Position numbers and translations under genes: made by a program. A DNA stretch of 64,000 bases from Acanthornis magna (Eukaryota > Chordata > Aves > Passeriformes > Acanthizidae): NCBI GenBank assembly GCA_036785705.1, contig JAWUZG010001063.1, positions 62,001-126,000 on the forward strand, in the 5' to 3' direction. Positions 24,406 through 36,719 of this stretch are shown in pieces (the stretch's first letter is position 1; the number at the start of each line of letters is the position of its first letter). A model generated the notes under the pieces. It saw only the letters and a program-made list of their open reading frames with translations. It made no database searches and was not told the DNA's origin.

Positions 24406-25137
24406 CTAAGTGAAAAAACATGCAACAAAAAGCACATTGAAAGTACTTGAATTCAATGCAAGGTCTGAAAATCTTGCAGTGACCCACATAAGAAAAGGCA
24501 ATCCTAATACTATCTAGAGCAAATGCAAGACATTTTGCAGGCAGCATTTCAAGGTTCAAAGCCATTTTTCCCAGGGAGGTGACATTTTGAAATCCATGTG
24601 CCTTAAGCAGAACTGAACTACCGTCTTTTGGGTTCATAATGACAATTCCCCACAAATTGCTAACAAACTTTTCATTACCATATGCCTTAGGGAAATGAAA
24701 CTGCAATTGGTTTAAGTATTTTTGCAATTTGAAGTACTTCCTAAGACTTGAATAAAAAACACTTGGGGGAGAGGAATCCAAGAAAACTTACTGGACCAAT
24801 TTTCATTATACTGAGTACAACTTCACAGCTATGTTTTATATGCTGGTGAAAGTGCCCACCACCACCCATGAAAATTCAGATTAACAGAAGACAGCCCACT
24901 CCTGACAGTAAGAAAACACCCAAGGAGACCTCTAATGACTTGTTTATATCTAAGCTCTCCCTTCTTCCTCTCTTTTACTCTGTAAAACCTTCCAGAAATA
25001 GTATTGGAGTAGCCCATACAGAGTAATTTCTCTTTCAGATACCTATTTGCCTAAAATGCAATGCTACTGATATCAGGAAATTAAGTCAAATTTGGAGTAT
25101 GATTTTTACATGGAGGATAATGTATTAAAAGGCATAC

Positions 25138-25283
25138 CTCGTGCTGCTTCTCAGCAATATTCACTGCATTTAAGGCAAAGATCACTTCCCTGGCTCCTAC
25201 AAATAGAACATTTTTGTCTTCACTTAACAGCAAGACTGAATAGTTTGACACTTTTGATTCCTTAAAATGTATTAGCTGGACCT
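25138..25283 (-). CDS. SEMA4D: SEMA4D exon 2: start of sema domain
   Basis: Acceptor TTTTGACAG before 25283, donor GAG|GTATG after 25138. Encodes VQLIHFKESKVSNYSVLLL, then SEDKNVLFVGAREVIFAL and NIAEKQHE, the first blades of the sema propeller. 146 nt, phase 1 to phase 0. Separated from exon 1 by the intron that carries the provirus. Confidence 0.9.
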
Positions 25284-27303
25284 CTGTCAAAATGAAAAAA
25301 AATAGCACCTCATGAAAAAACACAATCACTTAGGGCCAAGCTTATGAATCATTTTTTCTAAGTTTTCCAACAGCTGTTGGATCATCTGAAAACAACAAAG
25401 GTTAGTTCAGACAACCTGTGTAAAAGACAAGGGACCCCTCAGAAGCTTGATTCAGCAGAAACAGCAGCTTCCATCAGCAACATCAAAATCCCTTGTCCCC
25501 ACTTTCTCATTCCATTTCAAATGATCAAGTATTTCCTCTTGTGCTGATCCCTATAACTCACTTCCTTGATTTTTTTTTTTTCTACCTGCTTTTTCTAAAC
25601 TTCCATTTTTCACATCCACTGTCAGGACATTCCTCACCTTTTCCTTTCCATAGACCAATCCATGGAAAATCAGGTCAGTCACCACATCCCTTGCACCTGC
25701 CCTGAACAAATCTTACAAAATATCCTGCACCTTAACACAACTCTTCAGCATATTGTCATAACAGAAGACACAGAAGCAAATAAGACACCGTTTGCAGCTG
25801 ATTGTAAAGTGACAACCAGAGAAGAAATGCACACAAAATAAGAGCATGAGGGAAAAAATCAATATGAAAAGAAATAAGATGAGAAGAAGAGGAGACATGA
25901 GAGAAAAGGCAGTGGAATGAGGAAGCACGCAGAATGGACCGGAATGGCTTGGGGAAAGGTGACACCAACTGACTAATGTGAAAGAGTAATTTTTCTGAAT
26001 GTACAACCATAATGTAAAAACGACTGAAAGCTTGGGAGACCACATTTTGTACAGGAAAGCACAAGATTAATTAAGCATGGCTTTTTAAGATACAGATGAA
26101 AACAGTGTACTATTACTTCCAATTCTATCATGAATAATTGCACATTTTCAACTATAATACTCCAGAAACATTAATTTTAAACTAGAGTCTCCAGCACATA
26201 ATTTTGAAATCTTTTACCTTGCAGGAAAATTTTCCCCAAATGGATGAACGGGTTCATCCCCGAACTAAATTCCCTCTCCTATTCAAAGTAGGTTTCCAAC
26301 ACTTAAATGCAACAATCCTTAGCACACAGAGAGAGAAACAGCAGGAATGAAAATGAACTCCATTTCTTTTAACTAATTTGGAGATGAGTCTGCAGCACCT
26401 TGCTATACCATTAAATAGCAATGTGCCAAATTTTAACTACAGGATCGAAGCATCAAGGAGTCTAAGAAGGAACTACAAGTCTCACTTAGGCCACCCTTTC
26501 TGAAAGGCTGCATGAGCAAGTCACTAATTGCTATACCAATATACATGAAAAACACTTCCTACAGTCATGTCATCATTTTCTTATTCCTACTACATTCTTA
26601 ATCTCCATCTGTCTTTTCCTACAGAATGACTGCTCAGAATTTAATACCCTTATTTAAGATCGCTTCATTATATGGCAATGTACTTGTTCGGGTTTGTTCA
26701 GTTACTGCACACTTGGGTAAGTAATCAATTGCTGCTTACTAATATTAAAGAAGGACCCAAAGAAAAAAATCTCTTAAAACTTAAAGGATCCATGCCACAT
26801 GGGGCATGGGGGTGGGAGGGAGGAGAAAGTAAGAAAGAAAATGCATATCTTCACAAACACAGGAAATAACTACTCTATAATCATTGCTCTAGAGTTCTTT
26901 CCAGTCCCAGGCTAAATTAGTAAACCAAAAACTAAAGGATCCTCTGATTTCTACTACTTCTCTTTGCATCACACTTGCAGACTCCTGGTTATTGTCTTGG
27001 GAGATTATGAATATGTGCTGCAATTTCAAATACAGGAAAAGCATTGTTTTGTCAAAGACTTTCATATCTAGGCACCATGAAATGCTGTTGGAAGAGGGCC
27101 AAATGCTTCTTTTCCCTTCACCTGGTGATTCATCTAGTGCTCAGGATGGCTTGGTGTCAAAATTGATTATTAGGTGGAGAGGTGCATTTTGCTCATGTGT
27201 TCAGACTCCAGGTAAAAATAATTAGTTTAAAACAAAATACACCTATTGGGATTTTCTCTCGAAGCAAGTTTCACCTGCAATATCCTTCAGCTGAGAAACC
27301 TAA

Positions 27304-29811
27304 ATTGATGATCTTTTCTTATCAGGGGAAGTTGAAACAGAAGTTAGAGAGACTACTATCAAACTTTTAAACTTTCTTGGGGAAAAAGGATTAAGAGTAT
27401 CAAAAGGAAAACTACAATTTGTGGAATCAGAAGTAAAGTATCTCAGTCATTTAATAAGTAAAGGAAGCCAAAAACTAAATCCTGAGTGGATTGCGGGGAT
27501 TTTATCTCTCCCCCCTCCTTCTTCAAAGAAGGAAGTTAGAAGGCTGCTTGGATTATTGGGACATTGTAGACTGTGGATTGAAGGGTATACAAAGGCAGTA
27601 AAATTCTTGTACGAAAAATTGACAGAGGGGAACAATATAAAATGGACTAAAGATGATATTAAATTAGAAGAACTAAAGATTAAGCTAGCCTCAGTACCTG
27701 CTTTGGGTTTACCCTCATTAGAAAAACCTTTTCATCTGTATGTGAATGCAGAAAGTGGAGTAGCCCATGGAGTCTTAGTTCAGGAATGGGGAGGAGTGAA
27801 AAGGCCAATAGCTTATTTATCTAAAATGCTAGATCCAGTAAGCCATGGCTGGCCAGTGCGTGTACAAGCTATAGCAGCTACTGCCATTCGAGTAGAAGAG
27901 AGTCGTAAACTTACTTTTGGAAGCAAGTTAATTGTGCATAGTCCTCATGCAGTCAGGAGCGTGTTAAATCAGAAAGCTGAAAAATGGTTAACCGATTGCA
28001 GAATGTTAAAATATGAAGCAATTCTAATAGACAGTGATGACTTGACATTAGAAGTAGACAAAAGTTTAAACCCAGCTCAATTTTTATATGGAGAACCAGA
28101 AAGTGATTTAATACATAACTGCTCAGAAATTATACAATATCAAACTAAGGTTTGGGAAGATCTAGCAGAACAGGCCCTCCCAGAAGGGAGAAAAATATAT
28201 GTTGATGGTTCATCTAGATGCCTACAAGGAAAAAGAATGTCAGGATATACTTTAGTAGATGGAGAAAATATGCAGACTATTGAAAAAGGGAAATTGCCTT
28301 CACATTGGTCAGCTCAATCTTGTGAATTATGTGCTCTAAAGAGAGCATTGGAATATCTAGCAAAAGAAAAAGGAACCATATATACTGATTCAAAATATGC
28401 CTTTGGAGTAGTACATACTTTTGGGAAAATTTGGGAAGAAAGAGGATTACTAAATTCTAAGGGAAAAGGATTAATACATGAAGGACTGATTTTAGAGGTT
28501 TTAGAAGCACTAAAGTTGCCAGAAGAAATAGCAGTAGTACATGTTAAGGGACACCAAAAGGGAATGACCCCAGAAATAAGAGGGAATAATCCGGCAGACC
28601 AAGAAGCTAAAGATGCAGCAGAGAATGGGACCAAAAAAATCTTGTTAATTTTGACTCCAGATAAGGAAGAACTGGAAATTCCAAAATTTAGTGAAGCAGA
28701 AGAAAAGGAATTAAGTAAGATCGGGGGAAAGCAAGATCCATCTGGCAAATGGAAACTCCCTGATGGAAGGCAGTTACTTAATAAACCGCTTACTAGAAAA
28801 GTATTAGAAGGCTTGCATCAAAAGACTCATTGGGGTACTCAGGCTTTGTGTGATCACTTTTTAAGGAATTATGGGTGCATTGGGGTCTTTGGATTAGCAA
28901 AGCAAGTAACTGAGAAATGCATAACTTGTCAAAAAGTAAATAAAAAGGTAATGAGAAAAACAACCCCAGGAGGTCACGAGTTAGCTCTGCAACCATTTCA
29001 AAGTATCCAAGTAGATTTTACTGAACTCCCTCAAGTACAGAAGTGGAAATTTTTATTAGTAATAATAGATCATTTAACTCATTGGGTGGAAGCTGTCCCC
29101 ACTGTCAGAGCTACAGCTAATGTAGTATGTAAAACCCTTTTAGAACAAATTATTCCCAGATATGGAATGGTTAATAGAATAGACTCAGATAGAGGAACAC
29201 ATTTTACTTCAAATGTACTACAACAAATAGTAGTACAGTAGGGAATAAAATGGGAATCACATACCCCATGGCATCCACAGAGTTCGGGCCGGGAAGAAAG
29301 AATGAACCAGACTTTAAAAAGAGCTCTAACAAAACTGATGATTGAAACACAGATGTCCTGGGTAAAATGTTTACCATTGGCTCTACTGAGAATCTTTGGG
29401 TTGCCTTTTTTAACCACACAACATGAAACTGCTACTTATGAAGAAGAGGAAATGAGTGTTAGAAAATGTGTCATCACCACTGCAAAAACACTTGAAAATT
29501 TGCGGTTAAAAGGGATAATCCCTCAAACCACTCCCTTAGAATTTAAAATTCATAATATCCAACCAGGGGAATGGGTATTAGTGAAATTGTGGAGAGAACA
29601 ATCTTTAACCCCACAATGGGAAGGTCCTTTTCAGGTACTACTGACAACTGAGGCAGCGATCCGGACCAGGGAAAGAGGATGGATCCACGCCAGCAGAATT
29701 AAAGGACCTGTGGAAGAACCTAAGGAGTGGACTCTAACCTCTAAGCCAGGCGATACCAGGTTGACTCTTAAGAGAGGACTTGGTGGTAATGAACTGGGAA
29801 GACCCAAATGA
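27304..29811 (+). pseudogene. pol: Proviral pol fragment (RT C-terminus, RNase H, integrase)
   Basis: Starts at IDDLFLSGE of the RT active site and runs through the RT connection. RNase H residues D (VDGSS), E (CELCAL), D (YTDSKYA) and D (NPADQEA) are all visible. Integrase follows, with an HHCC zinc segment ending CITCQKVN and catalytic-region motifs VDFTEL and SDRGTHF. The frame is broken by TAG at 29239-29241 inside the integrase core and resumes in the same frame to 29811. The layout resembles gammaretroviral pol. No RT fingers or palm sequence precedes it. Confidence 0.85.
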
Positions 29812-29999
29812 TCCAAGGGAGATACCGAGAATCACAAATAATTGGAAAATAAGGTCAAGTTTATATCAGCGGTTTCAAGTGCCATCTGGACAAGTTTTGA
29901 GAAACCTCTGATACCCGCCTTGGGGAGGAATACTTCCACCCCAAACTGGAGGATCAGGACTATTTCAAACAAAGGGTCCTTACGTTTTAGCCTTAGCCT

Positions 30000-30365
30000 G
30001 TGATTTATATAAAGAAGAAAATAGACTGTATCCTAATCTCAAGGAGATACTACAACCTTCTTCAATGCCATACCACATACCTTGTCTGGTTCATCGGACA
30101 TGCTAGCTGGGTTAAATGTAACTGCATACATTGTGGGAAAAACTGGTATTGTCATTCACAAAAATGGCAAGCTCATTGCGTGAAGTGTCGAGAGCGAAAT
30201 TCACTCCCTATCCAGACAGAACTAGGGTTAACTCAAATAATAACTTTGCTCTGTGGGTGGGAATTTCGAGTACCTGTTGAATGGGAAGTACCCGAGGAAC
30301 AATGGGAAACCACAGTTAAAAAGTGTCGAAGGCGATTTGCTTGGAAACTAATAAGGAGGAAGTGA
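30000..30365 (+). CDS. Cys-rich small frame between pol and env
   Basis: 121 codons, product not recognised. The centre has closely spaced cysteines and histidines (CNCIHCGKNWYC, then HCVKC), suggestive of metal binding. The C-terminus is very basic (KKCRRRFAWKLIRRK). It sits between the integrase end and the env-like frames. An overlapping frame from pol's end also carries partial open sequence interrupted by stops. It could be a decayed env leader, an accessory gene, or a chance frame. No function is assigned. Confidence 0.35.
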   Translation: MIYIKKKIDCILISRRYYNLLQCHTTYLVWFIGHASWVKCNCIHCGKNWYCHSQKWQAHCVKCRERNSLPIQTELGLTQIITLLCGWEFRVPVEWEVPEEQWETTVKKCRRRFAWKLIRRK

Positions 30366-30516
30366 CAAGGAAATAGAGGGCAAGACCGGATTGACCACTG
30401 TACTCGCCACCGAGAAGATTCTATAGCCCTGCTATGGGCAGCAACCCCATAGGCATGGGAGGTGGGGGTATAAGCCATACCGGACCTCTACTATTCCTCC
30501 TTGTGTCATTCATTCT

Positions 30517-31628
30517 TTGCCTTTTCCCTTATGGGATATAAGCAAAATCGTGTTGCAAATGCTACTGGACACTTTACTGGGAATGAACCCGAGGTTCCTT
30601 TTTTTTACCCATACTCATGTTAGCAATCAATGCTATGATCCATCCAAATTAGCTACTTGCACACAAAACGGGAAAAGATACTGGATTGCGGAAAACTTAG
30701 GAACAAGTGGTAGTAGGTTAGGAGAAAAATGTCCAAAAGGGGAAAAATGGGTTTGCTTCACTTTTGCCCTTAGTAACCGAGTCCAAGATTTGGTAAAGGA
30801 ACAAACAGTAAACAAAAAGGTGAAACCAACCCAGCAATCCAACCCTGTATCAACCCCACATCAGGATTTGTATACAAAACTCAAACAACAATTGGAAAAA
30901 GAAATGGAAATCTCAGGAGTAGGGAAAAACCTGTTTGTAGAACTGGGGGAAAGAATAAGTAAGGAACTAAACATTACCAACTGTTGAGTCTGTGGTGGGG
31001 CTTTAATGACAGAGGAATGGCCATGGAAGGGCACTAGCCTAGGCCCTGTAGAACTTCTTAAATGGAACCGAACAAACATGAAAGGAGAAAACCGGCCAGA
31101 AGGGTGGATTTTAAGTTCAATAGTGATAGGAGAAGAGTGCCTTTGGCATACTGGGGAAAACTTCCTTAGCAAAGTAGGAAATACTCCCTGTAAGAGATAT
31201 GAAGTTAGTAACGGAAGTTCTATAGGGTGGGTCCCAGAGGAACCAACTCTGTATTGGGCTCAGAAAGGAACCAAAGAAAAAACCTGCAAGTTTAATAACG
31301 AAATCAAGCTTTTTCAATGTAATGATACAGGCAAAAATCCCTATTTTGGAATCCCAGAAATATCCAAATTCTGGGACAATATAAATCAACAGGCTTAAGG
31401 ATTACTGGAAGGCACCAGATGGTCTATTTTGGATATGTGGAAAAAGAGCATACCCAAAACTCACCCCCCCGGTGGAAAGGGAGTTGCACTCTGGGGATCA
31501 TACAGACAGGATTTTTCCTTTTACCAGGACCAGATGGAGATCAATTAGGAGTACCAGTTTACGAGGACCTAAAAAGGAACAAAAGAGAACTGATCGGGGG
31601 GTTTCAAAAATGGGGAGAGGAGGGCTAG
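30517..31628 (+). pseudogene. env: Proviral env surface-subunit remnant
   Basis: A series of frames with env-like cysteine and glycosylation-site spacing, ending in a basic RNKR stretch and a glycine-containing segment as at a surface/transmembrane junction. It is interrupted by TGA at 30985-30987, TAA at 31396-31398, a frame change between 31398 and 31419, and TAG at 31626-31628. Clearly defective. Confidence 0.65.
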
Positions 31629-31709
31629 CCTCCTGAATGCATACTGGAAACATATGGGCCAGCCACCTGGGCACAAGATGGGAGCTGGGGTTATCGAACC
31701 CCGATTTAT

Positions 31710-32321
31710 ATGTTAAATCGAATTATAAGACTTCAAGCTGTTGTAGAGATCATAACCAACAAAACTGCTCGGGCACTGGAATTAAAATCAAGTCAACAAA
31801 GGCAAACAAGAGCCGCAGTGTATCAAAATAGGTTGGCTTTAGACTATTTATTAGCTGAAGAAGGGGGAGTTTGTGGAAAATTTAATACATTGGACTGTTT
31901 GAAAATTGATGATAATGGGGATGCTGTCTTAGATATAGACAAAGATATCAGAAAAATAGCCCATGTACCGACCCAAAGATGGGAATCAATGCTAAAAGCT
32001 AACTGGTGGGATAAAGTATTAGGAATAGAATGGTGGAAAAAGCTGGGCTTCTTCCTTTTATGTGCAACAGATGGTTTGTTATTTCTTCCTTGCTTAATTC
32101 CCTATTTTATTCGACTAATCACCAGTGTAGTCCAAGGAATGCAAGTAGTAATAATACCTATGGACTCAAAATGGGCCACATCTGAAACAGCACAAAAGAT
32201 AATGGTGTTAAAGAAACGAAGAGAAGACCCCTTTGAAGAAGCAAAAATAATATGTGAAAAGAACCAGCGAGAAATGGAAATTAGAAAGCAAGAATTATTG
32301 CTCAAGCCAAATAATTTATAA
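31710..32321 (+). pseudogene. env: Proviral env transmembrane-subunit remnant
   Basis: A 203-codon frame in the same frame as 31419-31628. It shows a heptad-rich helical region, a conserved [17 protein letters not shown] segment as in gammaretroviral and related env proteins, a following cysteine, a hydrophobic membrane anchor ([20 protein letters not shown]) and a charged tail. The doublet cysteine usual after this segment reads C-L here. It is the best-preserved part of env but lacks an intact surface partner. Confidence 0.7.
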
Positions 32322-32339
32322 AAAACAAAAAAGGGGAAT

Positions 32340-32973
32340 TGTGATGAATACATAATATAGTGTTGGCTTTTCGCAGATATTCATTGTGTGTATGGTTTTA
32401 TTCTTTTTATATAGAAGTAGTCTTGTTATAAAGATAGAGGTATATAACCAATGTTTTAATTTCTGTTATTAACTAGATTTCGATATAGTAGTGAAATAAC
32501 TAATAGAGGTAGTTTAAAATACTTTCCTTTACTAACCACACTGCCTGCTTGACTGGATAACACCCAAAGAACAGCACAGAGAAGACCCAACACTGATACC
32601 TGACTATCAGCCATAACCAGATCCAAGGACCATGGAGAAAAGCTCAAACTGGAGATGATAACCAAGACTGGAAGAAACCACAGCCAAAACCATGCATGCT
32701 CTAAAAAGGCGGGACCAAGGAGGAGCCATGCAAAACAGTTCTTGGAACATGCAAAATAATTCTGAGAAAAGTTTGAATATGCATGAATGCTTATGAATAG
32801 GCATGAGGCTGATGCAATACAAAGAGTACTTAAGACGACGCCTTCAATGGCAGGTGTGCTTTTGGCTTAGGGCCAAGCACCCAGCACTGTTTCTTTGCTT
32901 TATTGTTTTTGTCCCCTATTGTCCTTTATTAAACTTTTAAATTTCAACAGGAGAGTGAACTTCGTTTTTCACA
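32340..32973 (+). mobile_element. 3' LTR of the provirus
   Basis: Starts TGTGATGAATAC right after an A-rich purine tract ending AAGGGGAAT and ends TTTTTCACA, giving TG...CA ends. An ATTAAA signal lies at 32928-32933. About 634 bp. No matching 5' LTR was found, so its age cannot be estimated from LTR divergence here. Confidence 0.7.
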
Positions 32974-33180
32974 GAACTAAAATCAGTTAACCCCGTGCCC
33001 GAATGAGTTTTGAGTATTCTGATCCTATGCACTTCATAGATTAGCAAAACCAGCAACACCTGACCAAACTCACAGCAAACTGGCTGAAAGAACCTAAAGC
33101 CTCAATGAGTTTCAAATCCCACAGAAACCCTAAGGATGTCACAACGTCCCATATTACAATACTTAAATTTCTGTTCTTAC

Positions 33181-33274
33181 CTTGGTGTTCCCGAGTGATC
33201 CTTGGTACTGGGCCAAATGCTATTGCCGCTTCTAGCAACAAACCCCAAACTGCGTAAAAAGCACACAGAGCCAT
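33181..33274 (-). CDS. SEMA4D: SEMA4D coding exon 1: signal peptide
   Basis: Starts at ATG 33274 and encodes MALCAFYAVWGLLLEAAIAF, a signal peptide, followed by GPVPRITREHQ, which matches the SEMA4D mature N-terminus (PIPRITWEH in mammals). The donor is AAG|GTAAGA after 33181. The exon ends in phase 1 and joins exon 2 to give EHQ-EVQL. The 5' UTR acceptor is not resolved. Confidence 0.85.
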
Positions 33275-33299
33275 CTTCAGTGTCCTTGCTTTTCGGGGT

Positions 33300-35040
33300 T
33301 CGCTGGGTAACTGTGTTTCTCTGGCAGATGAAATGCAAATCTCAGGGAGTATTAGAGACCAGGCAATTCAGATCTTGAGAGCAGTGCAATAAGGGAGGCT
33401 GGAACAACTGTACAAGTACATACTTTTCAGCAGATCACTTCAAGAGAATGCACATTTTCCAGGATGCTGCACACAGAGACTGCCCACGCACTCCACAGGC
33501 TGCAGAGCTGCTGAGAAGTGTGGCTGAGTGCCTTCTGTTTCGCTGGAGAAATAAATGATGCTGTGCAGAGAGGAAGGAAGAAGAAAAAGCAAACCAAATA
33601 CTGCCAAAAATAGCACTGATCTTGTAGTATTTCTACAGCTGTCTGCATAGCTTAATTTGGATACAAAATACATTGGTGAAAACCGTATTCTTAAAAACAA
33701 AACACACACAACATGGCAAATAGGCAATAAGAGAAACCAATCATTTCAATCTAGAATCCCAAGTATAAATACTTGAAGTGTCAATTATGTTTAACGCACA
33801 AAACTTGACACTCGCCTATTCTTTCAACAGTCTGTCAAAGAAAATCCCACCTCTCCAACAAAAAATAAAGATAACAAAAGTTACTATGACTTAGATCAGA
33901 GAGCAAACGACATGAGAAGTACAGCATTAACAGTAAGTATGATTACACAAACCTGCTGTACCTCCCACCCTCGGGATCTTACAGAAGTGGGCTCTAGCGA
34001 TGGCAGTGAATTCTCGCAGGAAGCAGCAGATCGACTGTCCCTTCCGATGCCCAGAGAGACAGACCTAGGAGCTGTGCTCAGCCCCTTCCCCCGGGCCAAG
34101 TCTCTGATACACCGATATACCTGCCCCTCCTCGATAGCTCTGCTCCCCAAGAGAAAAGCCCTCAGCTAAGAGAAGTGCAGCCAGGTGCACTCCTCCCCCA
34201 TGGGAGTTGTCTCTCTTAAGTACCGATCGTTATTGTCTCCCAGCAACGGCTGGGACAAAATCCCCGAAGAGGAAAGAAAAAACAAAAGGAAAAATCCTAA
34301 CCTCCACCAGCACCTTTCCTCCAAACTGAGAATTTTACACACCCTGTTACTGCCTGCTGGTCGCTAACACACTGTGCACAGCAACTGAACCTTTTGTTCA
34401 GTTTAAGCTTGGAGACTGCAGTACATGAAATCTACTGGGATCTCTAATCTGGTTTCAAGGTTGCCTCCATAAATATTACCACTTCCGTATCTAGAATATT
34501 TGTAGATTACACCAGCCCCTAACTAATGCAACCAGAGCCATGTATTAGGAAAATGCCTTCCTTTTTCTCATATCCCAGGCTGGTAGATCAAAGCAGACTG
34601 CACCCAACCCTCAACTGTCCTTTACACATTGATCAAAGTACAGAATGCTTTTTTGAAAAGGAAATGCCATTGAGAGTAATATGCCATGTGTTGTCTGAAA
34701 AAAGGATTTGCTAATAAAGATCCTGGTGTTACTCAAAATGTCAGGATGAAATTGCGAAGAGCCCGTTGTCACCTCGACCTCCAGTTCAAAGCACAGACAC
34801 TAGAAAGGAAAGCTTCCTGTCTCTGACCATCTCCTCCTGGCCTGGCTCTGCCAAAAGACCACGTGCAGTATCAATAACTGATACCATGTGAATCATTCCC
34901 CACAGCAGTATAAGAGAAACTATTTCAAAATACTGCTTTGATAGATGCTGATACCTCTCACAGCCAGGAAAGAGAGATCTAAAGAGCGGGAGAGAGGGTG
35001 GAGGACAGCCTACAGCACAGGGAAGTGCATGAAGTGGCAC
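33300..35040. other. Non-coding DNA upstream of SEMA4D coding start
   Basis: No convincing exon is seen. Part of this (about 33960-34260) is locally GC-richer and could contain a 5' UTR exon of SEMA4D, but splice signals do not single one out. Confidence 0.4.
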
Positions 35041-35047
35041 AAAATAA

Positions 35048-35275
35048 TATAGAATCACAGAATGGACTGGGTTGGAAGGAACCTTAAAGATCATCTCATT
35101 CCAAACCCTCTGCCATGGTCAGAAACACCTTCCACTAGACCAGATTGCTTCAAGCCCCATCCAACCTGGTCTTGACACTTCCAGAGGTGGGGCATCCACA
35201 GGTTCTCTGGGCAACATGTGCCAGTGCCTCACCATCTTCACAGGGAAGAATTTTCTCTGTATATCACAAGTGCTG
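35048..35275 (-). mobile_element. CR1 LINE 3' fragment
   Basis: Plus strand reads ATAGAATCACAGAATGG...GGTTGGAAGGAACCTTAAAGATCATC, the reverse complement of the CR1 3' end (ATGATCTTTAAGGTCC...TTCTATGATTCTAT type), followed by diverged CR1 3' sequence. Confidence 0.85.
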
Positions 35276-36162
35276 CCACATCACCAGCTGTCAGTATCTT
35301 CCTGCTGCTCATCCCAAACTGAAACAACCATCATCAGTTTCATCCCTGGCTCCCTGATGGCTCTGAGTCCCCTGGTGCTGACGTCCAGTTCTCAGTTCTG
35401 CCCTGATGTTGCAGGACATTCTCCGTGCCCAGACACGGTGCTGAGACTTTCCTCCAGTGCATAGCTGCACCTCTCAGTGACATGTGACTCAGCCAGCTGC
35501 ACACATGTGGCTCTCTGCTTTCCTCGTGTGCCTGTCCCCAGGCTCGGAGAGCTTGTTTGCTGTCCAACCTCACACCCATACTTGCTGCTTGCGCTGTCTT
35601 CTATGAACTACAGTTCCTCACCCTCTTGCTGAACGGAAATTTTAATTTAAGGGCAAGAGGTTTTTCCTTTCCCTGTTTTTCACTCATCTCTGCCCATGTA
35701 ATCCCACAGTGCATCACTGTCACTGACAGCAAACTCCTCTGTTACATAAGGACAGGCACAAACCTGCCCTTCCCTGCCTGCCCTGTTTCCTTTTCTGTAT
35801 TTCTGCTTTCCAGGTCTCCTCACCCCATTACCATGGGTGGATTTGGTTTAGTTCTGCTGCTACAGGTGTAGCCACTGGAGGCTCAATAAAAGTTAATTAG
35901 TCTCTCTGCCAAACCCTTGCTATTATTGCACTGTCCTCATTAATGCACTTCTTAGTCTCATCCCCTCCTTGTGTGTGAATATTTTACACACACAAGCAAT
36001 GGGAAATTTAATTTCCTGTGAATCACAGAATGATGTACTCCACTGCTAGCTGTACAAGGAGCGTGTGGGACATTAACAGCCTCTGGTAAAGGGCAGGCAA
36101 CAATATTTCTAAATATTTGATTCCAGAAAATGCCTCCTAGTGGGATGCACTAACAGGATATT

Positions 36163-36330
36163 GATAGAATCACAGAATAGGTTTGGGTTGAAAGGGACAT
36201 TAAAGCACATCTAGTTCCACCCCCCCTGCCATGGGCAGGGACACCTTCCACTAGACCAGTTGCTCTGAAACCTGTCCAAGTTGGTCCTGAACACTCCCAT
36301 TCACACCACTGGCAAATGAATCCAGGACAG
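36163..36330 (-). mobile_element. CR1 LINE 3' fragment
   Basis: Plus strand starts GATAGAATCACAGAATAGG and continues with TGGGTTGAAAGGGACATTAAAG and a CATGGGCAGGGACACCTTCC block, typical of a reversed CR1 3' end. Confidence 0.85.
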
Positions 36331-36429
36331 AGTTTTAGAAACCAGGAAGGTTTCTCCAAGACAACCTATTTGCAAGGGGTATGTTGAAGAAAGCAAACGT
36401 CTTGTGCACCTCCCCTGGCAAGCAGATTC

Positions 36430-36718
36430 AGGCACCACATCCCAGCAAGGTGCAGGGAGAGCAGACACCCAGACTTTCTAGTGTCAAACCACACCAGGGG
36501 AGGCTTAGGCCAGACATTGGGATAAATTTCTTCACATTAGGGGTGATTAGACACTGGAATGGGCTGTCCAGAGAGGTGACTGAGTCATCGTCCCTGGAGG
36601 CCTTTAAGTGAAGACTGGATGTGTCACTGAGTGGTCTGGTTGATATCGTGGTGTTGGATCACAGGTTGGACTCGGGATGATCACGGAGGTCTTTTCCAAG
36701 CTAATTGGTTCTGTGAAC
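36430..36718 (+). mobile_element. CR1 LINE 3' fragment adjoining TMCO1 promoter
   Basis: Forward CR1 3' sequence: GGGATAAATTTCTTCACATT, GGAATGGGCTGTCCAGAGAGG, CCTGGAGGCCTTTAAG, ending GGTCTTTTCCAAGCTAATTGGTTCTGTGA. Its 3' end abuts the CpG-rich block directly. Confidence 0.85.
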
Positions 36719-36719
36719 C

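Larger units (their letters stand above)
27304..32973 (+). mobile_element. 5'-truncated gammaretrovirus-like endogenous provirus
   Basis: Lies antisense in SEMA4D intron 1. Homology begins at the IDD of the reverse transcriptase active-site motif, so the 5' LTR, gag, protease and most of RT are absent. It continues through RNase H, integrase, a pol-env region with an extra small frame, env surface and transmembrane parts, a purine-rich tract (32320-32338) and a 3' LTR. Several stops and a frame change show it cannot make full products. The left junction is abrupt, with unrelated sequence before 27304. Confidence 0.85.
7560..33274 (-). pseudogene. SEMA4D: Semaphorin 4D gene copy, multi-exon, with disabling lesions
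   Basis: SEMA4D (CD100) is a transmembrane class 4 semaphorin that signals through plexin-B receptors and CD72. Exons on the minus strand encode, in order, a signal peptide, most of the sema domain, the PSI domain, a linker, a transmembrane segment and a cytoplasmic tail with the SEMA4D-type YNCYKGYLPGQCLKF motif. Exon sizes and phases join consistently. Four faults are seen: a TGA at 16561-16563; GG instead of AG at the acceptor of the exon ending at 15734; a 1-nt frameshift near 8945 in the tail; and no intact immunoglobulin exon between 10837 and 9480. Otherwise the sequence is well preserved, so loss is recent or this is a partly degenerated sex-linked copy. Minus-strand AATAAA signals at 7596-7591 and 7584-7579 fit the 3' end. 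Non-coding 5' exons were not located. Confidence 0.85.
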
